The notes beneath the pieces were generated by a model, which did not search any database, had not been told where the DNA came from, and worked only from the letters and a program-made list of their open reading frames with translations. DNA of 21,633 nt. Origin: Euryarchaeota archaeon UBA124. GTDB lineage: Archaea > Thermoplasmatota > Poseidoniia > Poseidoniales > Poseidoniaceae. The translations under genes were made by a program, and so were the position numbers. Positions 12,417 through 19,988 of this stretch are shown here, piece by piece. Within the stretch, counting starts at the first letter, position 1; each line of letters starts with the position of its first letter. The DNA lies in contig DAPT01000035.1 in assembly GCA_002502215.1 (NCBI GenBank), positions 2,628 to 24,260 of the forward strand. The letters are read 5' to 3'.

Positions 12417-15341
12417 TCACTTCAAGCGACGTTTTATCCCGGTCCCAATTAGAGCGAGAATCAAGACTGTCAGACCTGCGTGAACAATTATTTCTTCAAC
12501 CTCATACGCATCGGTTAGGTAGTCCATTTCTGGTGCAATGGAGTACAATATTGCTCCACCGCCCGGGCCGCCTCCTTGGCCGCCACCACCTTGGCCGCCT
12601 CCTTGGCCGCCACCGACGTCTTGGGCGTCAACATCTGCAACGCCGTGATAGCACAGTAGGAAGTATGGGAAACCAATCATACCTACGCTCTGTCCGTTGG
12701 TGTCGGTTACCATGGTAGGGGAGCCGGACAATGGCGTGCTTACGTAATGATATATCCCCTCAGGATATTCGGGTGTAGGACCAAACCGGCCGTTGCACTC
12801 ATCCAAGTCACCAGCGCCGTCGACATAATTCCAGTCGTCAATTCCATTGTACCCCTGATCGCCTCCCTCTTGCGTGCGCTCGATGACGTAAGAGGAGGTT
12901 ATTGCGGTCAATCCTGATTGGTCATCGTTGTAGCCATACATCCCATAAATGGGGTAACCATCGAATGCCCAACCAATGATTGGGCTATGCTGATTGCTTT
13001 GAATTTTCGAGATGTCATAATCCTCCATCGATTCCCCCGCAGAAGGTTCCCAATAAACGCAATTTGCGTCATAATGGTAATGATATCCATTCGGACCTGC
13101 AGAGTGTCCAGTGCACCACCCAAGAACGATTGGTTGACGATCTTCATTGAAGTAATCAAAATGAAGCGCAACAGCATCTCCACCTGGCCCTTCTTCTGGT
13201 CCGAAGATGGGGGCGCCATTCACCGACATTGCCACTGCACCACGGTCCGGGACACACTCCCAACGACCTGCTGAAGCCGGACAGTTTGTTGAATCATGCC
13301 CACCTACAGTATCGTTAACGGGGCTAAGTGGGAAAGTCGATGTGTAATCCATCTCAGGAGCGCAACATCCCATTGTGCTCAGGAAATCATGGTTTGGAAT
13401 TCCATTACTCTGAACAACCATGTTGCCATTTTGGACGGTGACGGACACTTCGCATTGGAACCACGGCCCAGAACCACTGCCACCTGGACTGCTAACCCCG
13501 TTGTTGTTTGCAGTGTATCCATTTCCATCGCCGTTGTAATCCTTAACCCATGGACCTTGCCCGTCGACACAAAGCCATGATTGCGTTGGGTCGTATTGAG
13601 CGATTCCTTCGCGAATGAACGTAAGGATTGAATCAAAGTGCTCGTCGTCTTCATAGGGTAGATTGTGTCCAGCGGTTTGGCTATGTAAATCCAATGAACC
13701 TGAGAATTTTGCTGCGAGAGCGGGCGCCATATCCTTGAACCACTGATCGTTTTCGCCGGAAAACACCATTGCCGGTGTCGTAAATGGTTCAACGGCTTCG
13801 ATTGTGTCGATTAACCCCTCATGCGACGTTGGAAGATATCCATTGTAGAGCATGACTCGATTAAACGTATTCTCCGTGTTGGCAAGATACACGGGGATCA
13901 TGGCAGCTCCCTGTGAGTAACCCAGAAGTGCGTAAAATGGGCCTTGGTCTGCCACAACTTGGTCAAGGTACGAAATTGACGTATCAGCCCAATTCGGACT
14001 TGTTGTTGGTTCGCCCTTTCCTCCGGGTGGGTCTCGAATCCAAACGTTGTTGTTTTCAGGCGTGCTTGCAAAGACGAATTCAAATTCAGGCATAGCATCG
14101 ACCAAATCCTGCATCCCTTGTTGCGAGGCGAGGCCAGATGCTGTTTCTCCACCACCGTGTAAGGCAAGGATTTTCTTCGGAATCTCAACTGGTTCTTCTG
14201 GCTCAAGCGGACACCCCGTATTATCCACTGATTCTCCCAGAGGGGTATTCGGGCACTGGTCGAGATTATCTGAAACGCCATCACCGTCTGTATCCAGTTG
14301 TGAACTCGAGCATCCTGCGGTATCCACTTGTTCGCCCGAAGGCGTGTTCGGACATTGGTCAACGGCGTTGCTTACTCCGTCGTTGTCGGAATCGAGTTGA
14401 TACTGTGAGCATCCGTCAGCATTTACCACCTGGTTCTCCTGTGTTTCTGGACACAGGTCAAGATTGTTCATCACACCATCGTTATCGGAATCGGTTTCTG
14501 AATCGGAACACCCAGTGCCATACACGGGTTCGTTCGGTGGTGTAGAGTCGCAGTCATCATCGAGATCTGGAATTCCGTCATTGTCAGAATCTGTTTCTGA
14601 TGGTGTTAATGGGAGATCGACTCGTAACGATTCTGATGAGGAGGTAAACAAACCACATTCGCCAATCAGATCTCCTTTGTTGTTAATTTCGGAGACATCG
14701 AGAAGAAGTGTGTATGTTCCAACGGTTGTGTTGACCTCGCCGAAAATTGAGTTTGAAGAGCTTGTTCCAAGAGGGTGGTACTTTATGGTGCATGTCTCCG
14801 GGAATTGATGAAGTATGGCACCGTAGATTGTACCGATTGTATCGTTCTCACTTGGCTCAGTCCATTGGAAGACGATTGAAACTTGAGTTTCCTCCGGGGG
14901 TGCAACAACGTATTCGATTACGCGCTCAATCGTTACTGACTCAGAATCTGTTGCCCGTATTTGAACGATCCATTCACCGGGTAGAGACTCTGGGAATTCA
15001 ATGCTCCAGAATCCGTTTGATTCGGTTTGAGTTGTGATGGTGCTTACGTGGACTGAGAAATCAAGATTGAGCATCGTGACATCAACCGTTGCTGGTTCTT
15101 CATCGACGACGTATCCTTCTAAGGTATGATTTGTCCCTGACCACTCAAGAGTTCTATCTTCGACGAGTATTACCGGTGCATTGTTGGTTGGTTGCGTTTG
15201 GGGGTCATCCTCGGAGGTTTCCGGAATTTGCGTCATCTCACTCTCATCTGAATCATCATCGTTCGTAGAGATTGTGAAGACTGCTACAGATGCTCCTATT
15301 AAAAGCAGAACCAAAACCACAGAGGCTAACTTGCTATCCAT
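12417..15341 (-). CDS. Multidomain surface protein: Ig-like region, thrombospondin type-3 repeats, alpha/beta hydrolase, YHYH domain, C-terminal anchor
   Basis: A 974-residue protein held outside the membrane. In order: N-terminal hydrophobic segment (about 5-24), Asp/Thr/Gln-rich linker, Ig-like region (about 55-150), four Asp-rich repeats (251 to about 383) with an exact 33-residue period, an alpha/beta hydrolase (about 388-585), a YHYH domain (about 590-920; motif 753-756), a Gly/Gln-rich linker (about 922-943) and a transmembrane helix ending KRRLK. The hydrolase triad is visible: Ser476 in GYSQGA, Asp532 in GENDQW and His559 in AGHNLP, most like FSH1/carboxylesterase enzymes. The YHYH domain is rich in Cys, His and Asp and has no firmly established function. 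The SCO1 gene follows after four bases. The hydrolase substrate is unknown. Confidence 0.88.
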   Translation of the reverse strand: MDSKLASVVLVLLLIGASVAVFTISTNDDDSDESEMTQIPETSEDDPQTQPTNNAPVILVEDRTLEWSGTNHTLEGYVVDEEPATVDVTMLNLDFSVHVSTITTQTESNGFWSIEFPESLPGEWIVQIRATDSESVTIERVIEYVVAPPEETQVSIVFQWTEPSENDTIGTIYGAILHQFPETCTIKYHPLGTSSSNSIFGEVNTTVGTYTLLLDVSEINNKGDLIGECGLFTSSSESLRVDLPLTPSETDSDNDGIPDLDDDCDSTPPNEPVYGTGCSDSETDSDNDGVMNNLDLCPETQENQVVNADGCSQYQLDSDNDGVSNAVDQCPNTPSGEQVDTAGCSSSQLDTDGDGVSDNLDQCPNTPLGESVDNTGCPLEPEEPVEIPKKILALHGGGETASGLASQQGMQDLVDAMPEFEFVFASTPENNNVWIRDPPGGKGEPTTSPNWADTSISYLDQVVADQGPFYALLGYSQGAAMIPVYLANTENTFNRVMLYNGYLPTSHEGLIDTIEAVEPFTTPAMVFSGENDQWFKDMAPALAAKFSGSLDLHSQTAGHNLPYEDDEHFDSILTFIREGIAQYDPTQSWLCVDGQGPWVKDYNGDGNGYTANNNGVSSPGGSGSGPWFQCEVSVTVQNGNMVVQSNGIPNHDFLSTMGCCAPEMDYTSTFPLSPVNDTVGGHDSTNCPASAGRWECVPDRGAVAMSVNGAPIFGPEEGPGGDAVALHFDYFNEDRQPIVLGWCTGHSAGPNGYHYHYDANCVYWEPSAGESMEDYDISKIQSNQHSPIIGWAFDGYPIYGMYGYNDDQSGLTAITSSYVIERTQEGGDQGYNGIDDWNYVDGAGDLDECNGRFGPTPEYPEGIYHYVSTPLSGSPTMVTDTNGQSVGMIGFPYFLLCYHGVADVDAQDVGGGQGGGQGGGGQGGGPGGGAILYSIAPEMDYLTDAYEVEEIIVHAGLTVLILALIGTGIKRRLK
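14190..14591 (-). repeat. Four tandem 33-residue (99-base) Asp-rich repeats
   Basis: Inside the 974-residue surface protein, units beginning DSDNDG or DTDGDG start at residues 251, 284, 317 and 350. Each has the pattern DxDxDG, about 13 residues to a Cys, and a second Cys near the end of the unit (e.g. LDQCPNTP, then TAGC). This is the thrombospondin type-3 style of calcium-binding stalk. The period is exactly 33 residues each time, while the codons differ, so the duplications are not recent. Confidence 0.85.
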
Positions 15342-15362
15342 GTGACGAACAAATCTGCAATA

Positions 15363-15370
15363 GCATTTAA
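15363..15370 (-). promoter_or_regulatory. TATA-like element upstream of the hydrolase/YHYH-SCO1 operon
   Basis: On the minus strand a GTTAAATG element lies about 29 bases before the ATG at 15341, a spacing that would give a leaderless transcript. The 85-base divergent gap (15342-15426) must also hold the promoter of the ABC exporter, for which I see no convincing TATA box. Confidence 0.3.
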
Positions 15371-15426
15371 CATTGTGTTGGTATTGTTTAGCAAGGGTTC
15401 ACAAACCATGATTTCTAGCCCAAGCC

Positions 15427-17208
15427 ATGCAGACCGTGGACAAACCCTTGCGCAGTATTTTGGGTAAGTCCGATGCTCCAAAAAATAAGATTCGGTTGGC
15501 TATATTGTGTTCAATTTTGAACAAAATATGGGACTTAGCACCACCTTTACTGATCGGTGTCGCTGTAGATGTGGTCGTTCAGAAAGAGGATTCGTTACTG
15601 GCCCACTGGGGAATTATTGATCCATGGAATCAGTTGATAGTACTCGCTGTAGCGACCTTTGTTATTTGGGGCCTTGAATCACTTTTCGAGTATTTCTATG
15701 CTGTTCTATGGCGAAATCTGGCGCAGACTGTTCAGCACAACCTCCGTCTCACGACCTTTGATCATGTCCAAAATCAATCCATGGCTTGGTTTGATGATCA
15801 CCAGAAAGGCGATTTGTTAGCAATAATGAACGACGATGTCAATCAATTGGAACGATTTTTGGACAAGGGAGCAAACGACCTACTCCAAGTTACAACGACC
15901 GTTATCGTAGTCGGCGCTGTTTTCATCTACCTCTCATGGGAAATTGCTCTGTTTGCAGTTCTTCCAATACCTGTTATTCTCTGGGGTTCATTCCTGTATC
16001 AAAAGAAATTGGAAGTCCGGTACCAGGATGTTCGGGCAACGGCTGGTCAGTTGAATGCTCTCCTCGAGAATGACCTGACAGGAATGGCGACGATTCAATC
16101 GTTTACGAACGAGACCGAAGAACTCCGTAGGGTTCAGGAGCTTTCAGAGAAATACAAAGAGGCCAATCGCTCAGCTATCCGATTATCAGCAGCCTTTGTC
16201 CCTCTTATCCGGATGGCTATTCTAGCAGGATTCACCGCAACGTTGCTTCTAGGAGGGCGCCTTGCGCTGCAAGGTGTTTTGGCTGTTGGCGCATACTCTG
16301 TTCTCGTTTTCATGACCCAACGATTGCTTTGGCCTCTCACTCGATTGGGCGAGACATTTGACCTCTACCAGCGGGCCATGGCGTCCTCAAAGAGAATTCT
16401 GACACTGCTCAATGAACCAAGTGCAATCGTTGATGGAGAGCATGAACTCCAACATAAAATCGCCTCGAAAGCATCGCTTGTGTTCGAGGATGTTGGGTTC
16501 GCATATCCAGAGCGCTCAGCCTTGTTTGAGCGTTTCAATGTCGAGATTCAGGCCGGAACAACGGTCGGGATTGTTGGTTCGACAGGTTCTGGAAAAACAA
16601 CTCTTACTCGTTTCTTACTCCGTTTTGTAGAACCGATTAGTGGCTCAATTAAATGGGGAACGCACGATATCCAGGGGTACACCGTCGATTCGTTGAGGGA
16701 GTCGATTGCTCTTGTCTCGCAACATGTTACGCTGTTCCCAACATCGATATTGGAAAACATTCGATACGGACGAAACGATGCAACCGATGAAGAAGTCAAG
16801 GAGGCTGCCCACACTGCCGAGGCTTTGGAATTCATCGAAGATCTCCCTATGCAGTGGGAAACCTTCGTTGGAGAAGGCGGTTATAGATTATCAGGCGGTC
16901 AGCGACAGCGAATTGCCATTGCTCGTGCGGTTCTCAAAGACGCTCCTTTACTTATATTGGATGAGGCTACCTCTGCGGTTGATAATGAAACGGAGGCTGC
17001 ACTGCAACGAAGTATTGCCCGGATCAGCAAAAATCGAACAACGATCATCGTTGCACATCGGTTGTCGACCGTTCGGCATTCTGATTCCATTCTGGTGTTA
17101 GAGAATGGAGAGATAATTGAACAAGGTAAACATGAGGATTTGGTGGCGTTGAACGGTCGATATAAGGCTCTGTGGTCTGTTCAAATGGGTGAAAAAATCG
17201 CCGTTTAA
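15427..17208 (+). CDS. ABC exporter half-transporter (fused permease and ATPase)
   Basis: A 593-residue type-I ABC exporter subunit, expected to work as a homodimer moving lipids, drugs or peptides out of the cytoplasm. The N-terminal part (about 20-310) is the six-helix transmembrane domain (e.g. LTTFDHVQNQSMAWFDD, typical of the MsbA/MdlB family). The ATPase follows: Walker A GSTGSGKTT (Lys390), Q-loop near VSQHV, signature LSGGQ (488-492), Walker B LLILDEATSAVD (Asp512, Glu513) and H-loop His544. All catalytic residues are intact. ATG 15427 gives a short soluble N-terminus; no ribosome binding site is obvious. It is divergent from the hydrolase/YHYH operon and ends 58 bases before proteorhodopsin. 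The substrate cannot be told from the sequence. Confidence 0.94.
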   Translation: MQTVDKPLRSILGKSDAPKNKIRLAILCSILNKIWDLAPPLLIGVAVDVVVQKEDSLLAHWGIIDPWNQLIVLAVATFVIWGLESLFEYFYAVLWRNLAQTVQHNLRLTTFDHVQNQSMAWFDDHQKGDLLAIMNDDVNQLERFLDKGANDLLQVTTTVIVVGAVFIYLSWEIALFAVLPIPVILWGSFLYQKKLEVRYQDVRATAGQLNALLENDLTGMATIQSFTNETEELRRVQELSEKYKEANRSAIRLSAAFVPLIRMAILAGFTATLLLGGRLALQGVLAVGAYSVLVFMTQRLLWPLTRLGETFDLYQRAMASSKRILTLLNEPSAIVDGEHELQHKIASKASLVFEDVGFAYPERSALFERFNVEIQAGTTVGIVGSTGSGKTTLTRFLLRFVEPISGSIKWGTHDIQGYTVDSLRESIALVSQHVTLFPTSILENIRYGRNDATDEEVKEAAHTAEALEFIEDLPMQWETFVGEGGYRLSGGQRQRIAIARAVLKDAPLLILDEATSAVDNETEAALQRSIARISKNRTTIIVAHRLSTVRHSDSILVLENGEIIEQGKHEDLVALNGRYKALWSVQMGEKIAV

Positions 17209-17223
17209 CTTTACACGCCTAAA

Positions 17224-17238
17224 CGAAAGTATATATTT
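17224..17238 (+). promoter_or_regulatory. Strong archaeal promoter (BRE plus TATA) for proteorhodopsin
   Basis: CGAAAG (17224-17229) followed by TATATATTT (17230-17238) is a close match to an archaeal BRE/TATA pair. The TATA centre is about 33 bases before ATG 17267, placing the start of transcription about 7 bases upstream of the ATG, so the transcript should be almost leaderless. It is the best promoter match in the window and allows proteorhodopsin to be expressed independently of the upstream ABC exporter gene. Confidence 0.75.
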
Positions 17239-17266
17239 GAGAATATTTCCTATCAGTCTGAGAACC

Positions 17267-18094
17267 ATGAAAAATCTAATCTCAAAACAACGTAGCCTGC
17301 TATTGACCGCCCTACTGACCCTCTTGACGTTTGGGACAGTATCTGCTGCAACTTCAACACTAGACACCACCGATATGGTTGGTGTTTCGTTTTGGCTTGC
17401 TTCAGCTATGATGCTTGCATCGACTGTCTTCTTCATCATGGAGCGAAACAACGTTGCTGACAAGTGGAAGACCTCCATGACTGTCGCTGCTCTCGTAACC
17501 GGTGTTGCTTGGTACCACTACACGTACATGCGTGACCACTGGGCAAACTCTTACGCTGCAAGCGGTACAGACCAGATCGGCGACTCTCCTCTCGTCCTAC
17601 GATACATCGACTGGTTAATCACCGTACCATTGCAAGTCTCTGAGTTCTACCTCATTCTTGCTGCTATCGGTGTCGCTAGCGCCGCTCTCTTCTGGAGACT
17701 CTTCGGTGCATCCATCGTTATGCTCGTTGCTGGTTTCCTCGCAGAAGCAAACGAAAGCATCGATGCGATCAGCGACGGCATGGTATGGCCATTGTTCATC
17801 GTTGGTTTGCTCGCTTGGATCTACATCATCTACGAGATCTGGGCTGGTGAAGCAAAGGAAAGTGTTTCCGACGCAAGCGAAGGTACACAATTTGCATTCA
17901 AGGCAATGGCTCTCATCCTCACTGTAGGATGGGCTATCTACCCTCTCGGATTCGTTCTCGGACAAGGCGATGGCGGTACGGACAACTTGAACATCCTGTA
18001 CAACATTGCTGACGTCGTCAACAAGACTGCCTTCGGTATGATGGTGTGGTACGCTGCTACCATGGATACCAAGGCTGCTGCTTCTGAAGAGTGA
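17267..18094 (+). CDS. Proteorhodopsin, light-driven proton pump, predicted blue-absorbing
   Basis: A 275-residue seven-helix retinal protein with an N-terminal signal-like segment (about 1-27). Key residues, with proteobacterial green-proteorhodopsin numbering in brackets: His84 (75), the Asp115 acceptor (97) in RYIDWLITVPLQ, Thr119 (101), Glu126 donor (108), and retinal Schiff-base Lys253 (231) in ADVVNKTAFG. The DTE set identifies an outward proton pump. The tuning residue (105) is Gln123, which in proteorhodopsins gives blue absorption. ATG 17267 lies about 33 bases after a strong TATA box; the upstream open frame to 17189 overlaps the ABC gene and is rejected. Codons are strikingly uniform (CTC, GCT, ATC), suggesting high expression. 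No retinal synthesis gene is in the window. Confidence 0.97.
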   Translation: MKNLISKQRSLLLTALLTLLTFGTVSAATSTLDTTDMVGVSFWLASAMMLASTVFFIMERNNVADKWKTSMTVAALVTGVAWYHYTYMRDHWANSYAASGTDQIGDSPLVLRYIDWLITVPLQVSEFYLILAAIGVASAALFWRLFGASIVMLVAGFLAEANESIDAISDGMVWPLFIVGLLAWIYIIYEIWAGEAKESVSDASEGTQFAFKAMALILTVGWAIYPLGFVLGQGDGGTDNLNILYNIADVVNKTAFGMMVWYAATMDTKAAASEE

Positions 18095-18128
18095 GTAGAA
18101 ACTGATTGAATGGTTTTCCAACATGACT

Positions 18129-18156
18129 GGGGAGGGCGCCTTACGGCGCCCTCTCC
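18129..18156. terminator. GC-rich hairpin between convergent genes, probable two-way terminator
   Basis: GAGGGCGCC (18132-18140), loop TTAC, GGCGCCCTC (18145-18153): a perfect 9-base stem that extends to 12 pairs with one G-T wobble (18129-18156). It lies 38 bases after the proteorhodopsin stop and contains the last codons and TAA stop of the convergent membrane-protein gene. It could end or protect both transcripts. Archaeal termination normally uses T-runs and none is obvious here, so RNA stabilisation is an alternative. Confidence 0.6.
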
Positions 18157-19148
18157 TCTTCATGACGGGAAATTCGTTGTAAGGCGTACTCCAAGGAGTA
18201 CGTTGGAAACCTTGTTTGGTGATAAACGCTAATTGGCCACCATAGCATCGTAAACAGCACTACCGTCGGTATTGCTGATTGCCATGACAGAGCCAGTGTT
18301 GATCCAAAATACAACGGTATGAAATGAACGATGTACAGTGTTAGAGAGAGACGACCAAGCTGGTTTAATCCTCTGAACGGTTTTCGTTTCTCGAGAAGTA
18401 CCCACAGAACGAGAACCCCCGTACCCGCCCCAATGAGAAAAGGTGCGTTTGCGGGGAAGAACGTCAACGTGGCAATACCTGTAGGTTGTGCAAACGGAAT
18501 ACCATTTTCGATTGACCTCAGCAGGAATGCGATACAAGAAATCATTCCGATTGCAATTATCAAACAAGTCTTCTGTATGCTTGGAGCATGGATATTGATT
18601 CCCGCTCCAAGGATGGAGAAAAATATCCATGGAAACACTGGATATGTACCTGAATAGACGAAATGGCCAATGATTTGACCCAATCCAATTGCATTGATTC
18701 GATCATCCCACACGAGAGCCGAGTCTCCTGGCAAGAACACCCAATTTGCAACCGCAATGAAGGTGAGTGATGCCCCCCAAATCGTGACGTTGTTTGCGAG
18801 CTTGAGCCATAAAGGTGCAAGCAAGTACAAAATTGCGAAGAGAGACAGGACACCTGGAGTGAAAGGATCGAAGAGGTGCGGAGCACAAACGTTCACGAGA
18901 ACCTGTGCCAGCATTAGGAAAACAAACCGAATCATTGCCTTTCGCATTGACCATGAAGATTGCACTGTAACCCAGCCCCCGACCGTCACGAACAAGGGTG
19001 CTGCGAGACCACCAAGCCCTGCAATGACAATTGCAAAGAGCGAGGTCGTCGAAGCTGTTGGGGGCGCCCAAGTTGCTGCGGCATGAACCATGACCATTAA
19101 CAAAATTGCAAGGCCGCGAATTTGATCGATGTCTTGCCTGCGCTTCAT
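18141..19148 (-). CDS. Multi-pass membrane acyltransferase-like protein (HGSNAT/DUF1624-like)
   Basis: A 335-residue integral membrane protein with about ten predicted helices. The N-terminus QDIDQIRGLAILLMVMVHAAA resembles the R-x-x-x-(I/L)D-x-(I/L)RG...H opening shared by heparan-glucosaminide acetyltransferase (DUF1624), DUF418 and acyltransferase-3 families. AAPLFVTVGGWV and a late LGRLSLTLYIVHFIPLYF segment fit DUF1624 or DUF418 better than OafA. Such proteins transfer acyl groups to sugars or lipids across membranes; the substrate here is unknown. The gene starts 6 bases after the purQ stop and so is probably read in the purLQ transcript, without an obvious link to purine synthesis. Its stop lies inside the shared hairpin. 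The family level is moderately certain; the activity is not. Confidence 0.68.
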   Translation of the reverse strand: MKRRQDIDQIRGLAILLMVMVHAAATWAPPTASTTSLFAIVIAGLGGLAAPLFVTVGGWVTVQSSWSMRKAMIRFVFLMLAQVLVNVCAPHLFDPFTPGVLSLFAILYLLAPLWLKLANNVTIWGASLTFIAVANWVFLPGDSALVWDDRINAIGLGQIIGHFVYSGTYPVFPWIFFSILGAGINIHAPSIQKTCLIIAIGMISCIAFLLRSIENGIPFAQPTGIATLTFFPANAPFLIGAGTGVLVLWVLLEKRKPFRGLNQLGRLSLTLYIVHFIPLYFGSTLALSWQSAIPTVVLFTMLWWPISVYHQTRFPTYSLEYALQRISRHEEERAP

Positions 19149-19154
19149 TCCGAG

Positions 19155-19988
19155 TCACCGCTGACCTCGAACGTATTCAATTGCGTTTCGGAATATTTGC
19201 AATCCTTCTCCTTCCCAATCCTCTCCAATGTCCATGGAGGTATGTTCTGGATGCAGCCACATGTTGTAAAATGCTTCTGGGTGTGGCATAAGACCAAAGA
19301 CGAGGCCTGTAGCATCGCATATCCCAGCAATATTACGCATACTACCGTTTGGGCTGATGGGGAACGGCAAGAGTTCATCTTGAATTCCCTCGCCAGCCGA
19401 AGTAATCGGGTCAACGTATCGTACAGTGAGTTGATGACTTCCCTGTAACTCGTCCAAATCCTCACTAGTGGGAGTTACGAATCGACCTTCTCCGTGACGA
19501 ACTGGGCATTCAATTCGTTGCATTCCCTTTGTCCAGATACAGGGGCTTAGAGGATCGAATTCCAAGGTTACCCACCGATCTTCGTATCGACCTGTATTGT
19601 TGAGCGTTAAGCTCGCTCGCTGCACTAAATCTGGTTCGACAGAGGCGCTCTGAGGGCCTGGGAGCAACCCTGTCTTTACGAGTGCCTGAAACCCATTGCA
19701 AATTCCAATAATGGGCTTTCCATCCGTTACAAACCGTTGAAGTTGTTCACGCAATGCAAAACGCAAGCGGTTTCCAAGAAGGCGCCCGCTACCGAGGTGA
19801 TCTCCGAAAGAGAAGCCCCCAGGTACAGCAAGAATGTCGAATTCCGACAGTTCTCGCTCGCCTTGAACGAGTCGGTTCACGTGCAATCGTTCAGGTGACC
19901 CCCCTACCATCTCGAACACTGCCGCCGTTTCCCGATCGCAGTTTATTCCGAATCCGAAGAGGACGCATACCTTGACATCTTGGCTCAT
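19155..19988 (-). CDS. purQ: Phosphoribosylformylglycinamidine synthase, glutaminase subunit PurQ
   Basis: A 277-residue class-I glutamine amidotransferase that supplies ammonia to PurL in step four of purine synthesis (FGAR to FGAM). Nucleophile Cys97 is in GICNGFQ, and His236 and Glu238 are in MPHPEA, completing the triad. VPGGFSFGDHLGSGR is the conserved loop near the nucleophile. It is longer than the short bacterial PurQ (about 225), with extra sequence around residues 135-205. Its ATG overlaps the purL stop by four bases (ATGA), indicating translational coupling and equal subunit production. The third subunit, PurS, is not visible here; it may lie elsewhere. Confidence 0.95.
   Translation of the reverse strand: MSQDVKVCVLFGFGINCDRETAAVFEMVGGSPERLHVNRLVQGERELSEFDILAVPGGFSFGDHLGSGRLLGNRLRFALREQLQRFVTDGKPIIGICNGFQALVKTGLLPGPQSASVEPDLVQRASLTLNNTGRYEDRWVTLEFDPLSPCIWTKGMQRIECPVRHGEGRFVTPTSEDLDELQGSHQLTVRYVDPITSAGEGIQDELLPFPISPNGSMRNIAGICDATGLVFGLMPHPEAFYNMWLHPEHTSMDIGEDWEGEGLQIFRNAIEYVRGQR

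Noticed and set aside
12541..12620. GC-rich repetitive stretch that could be mistaken for a CRISPR or mobile repeat
   Set aside because: It encodes the Gly/Gln-rich linker of the surface protein and follows codon periodicity.
17189..17266. Upstream N-terminal extension of proteorhodopsin
   Set aside because: It overlaps the ABC exporter gene and contains the TATA box; the signal-like N-terminus starts at 17267.
17615..18163. 182-codon open frame on the minus strand
   Set aside because: It lies opposite the proteorhodopsin gene and is kept open by that gene's strongly biased codons; no protein features are seen.
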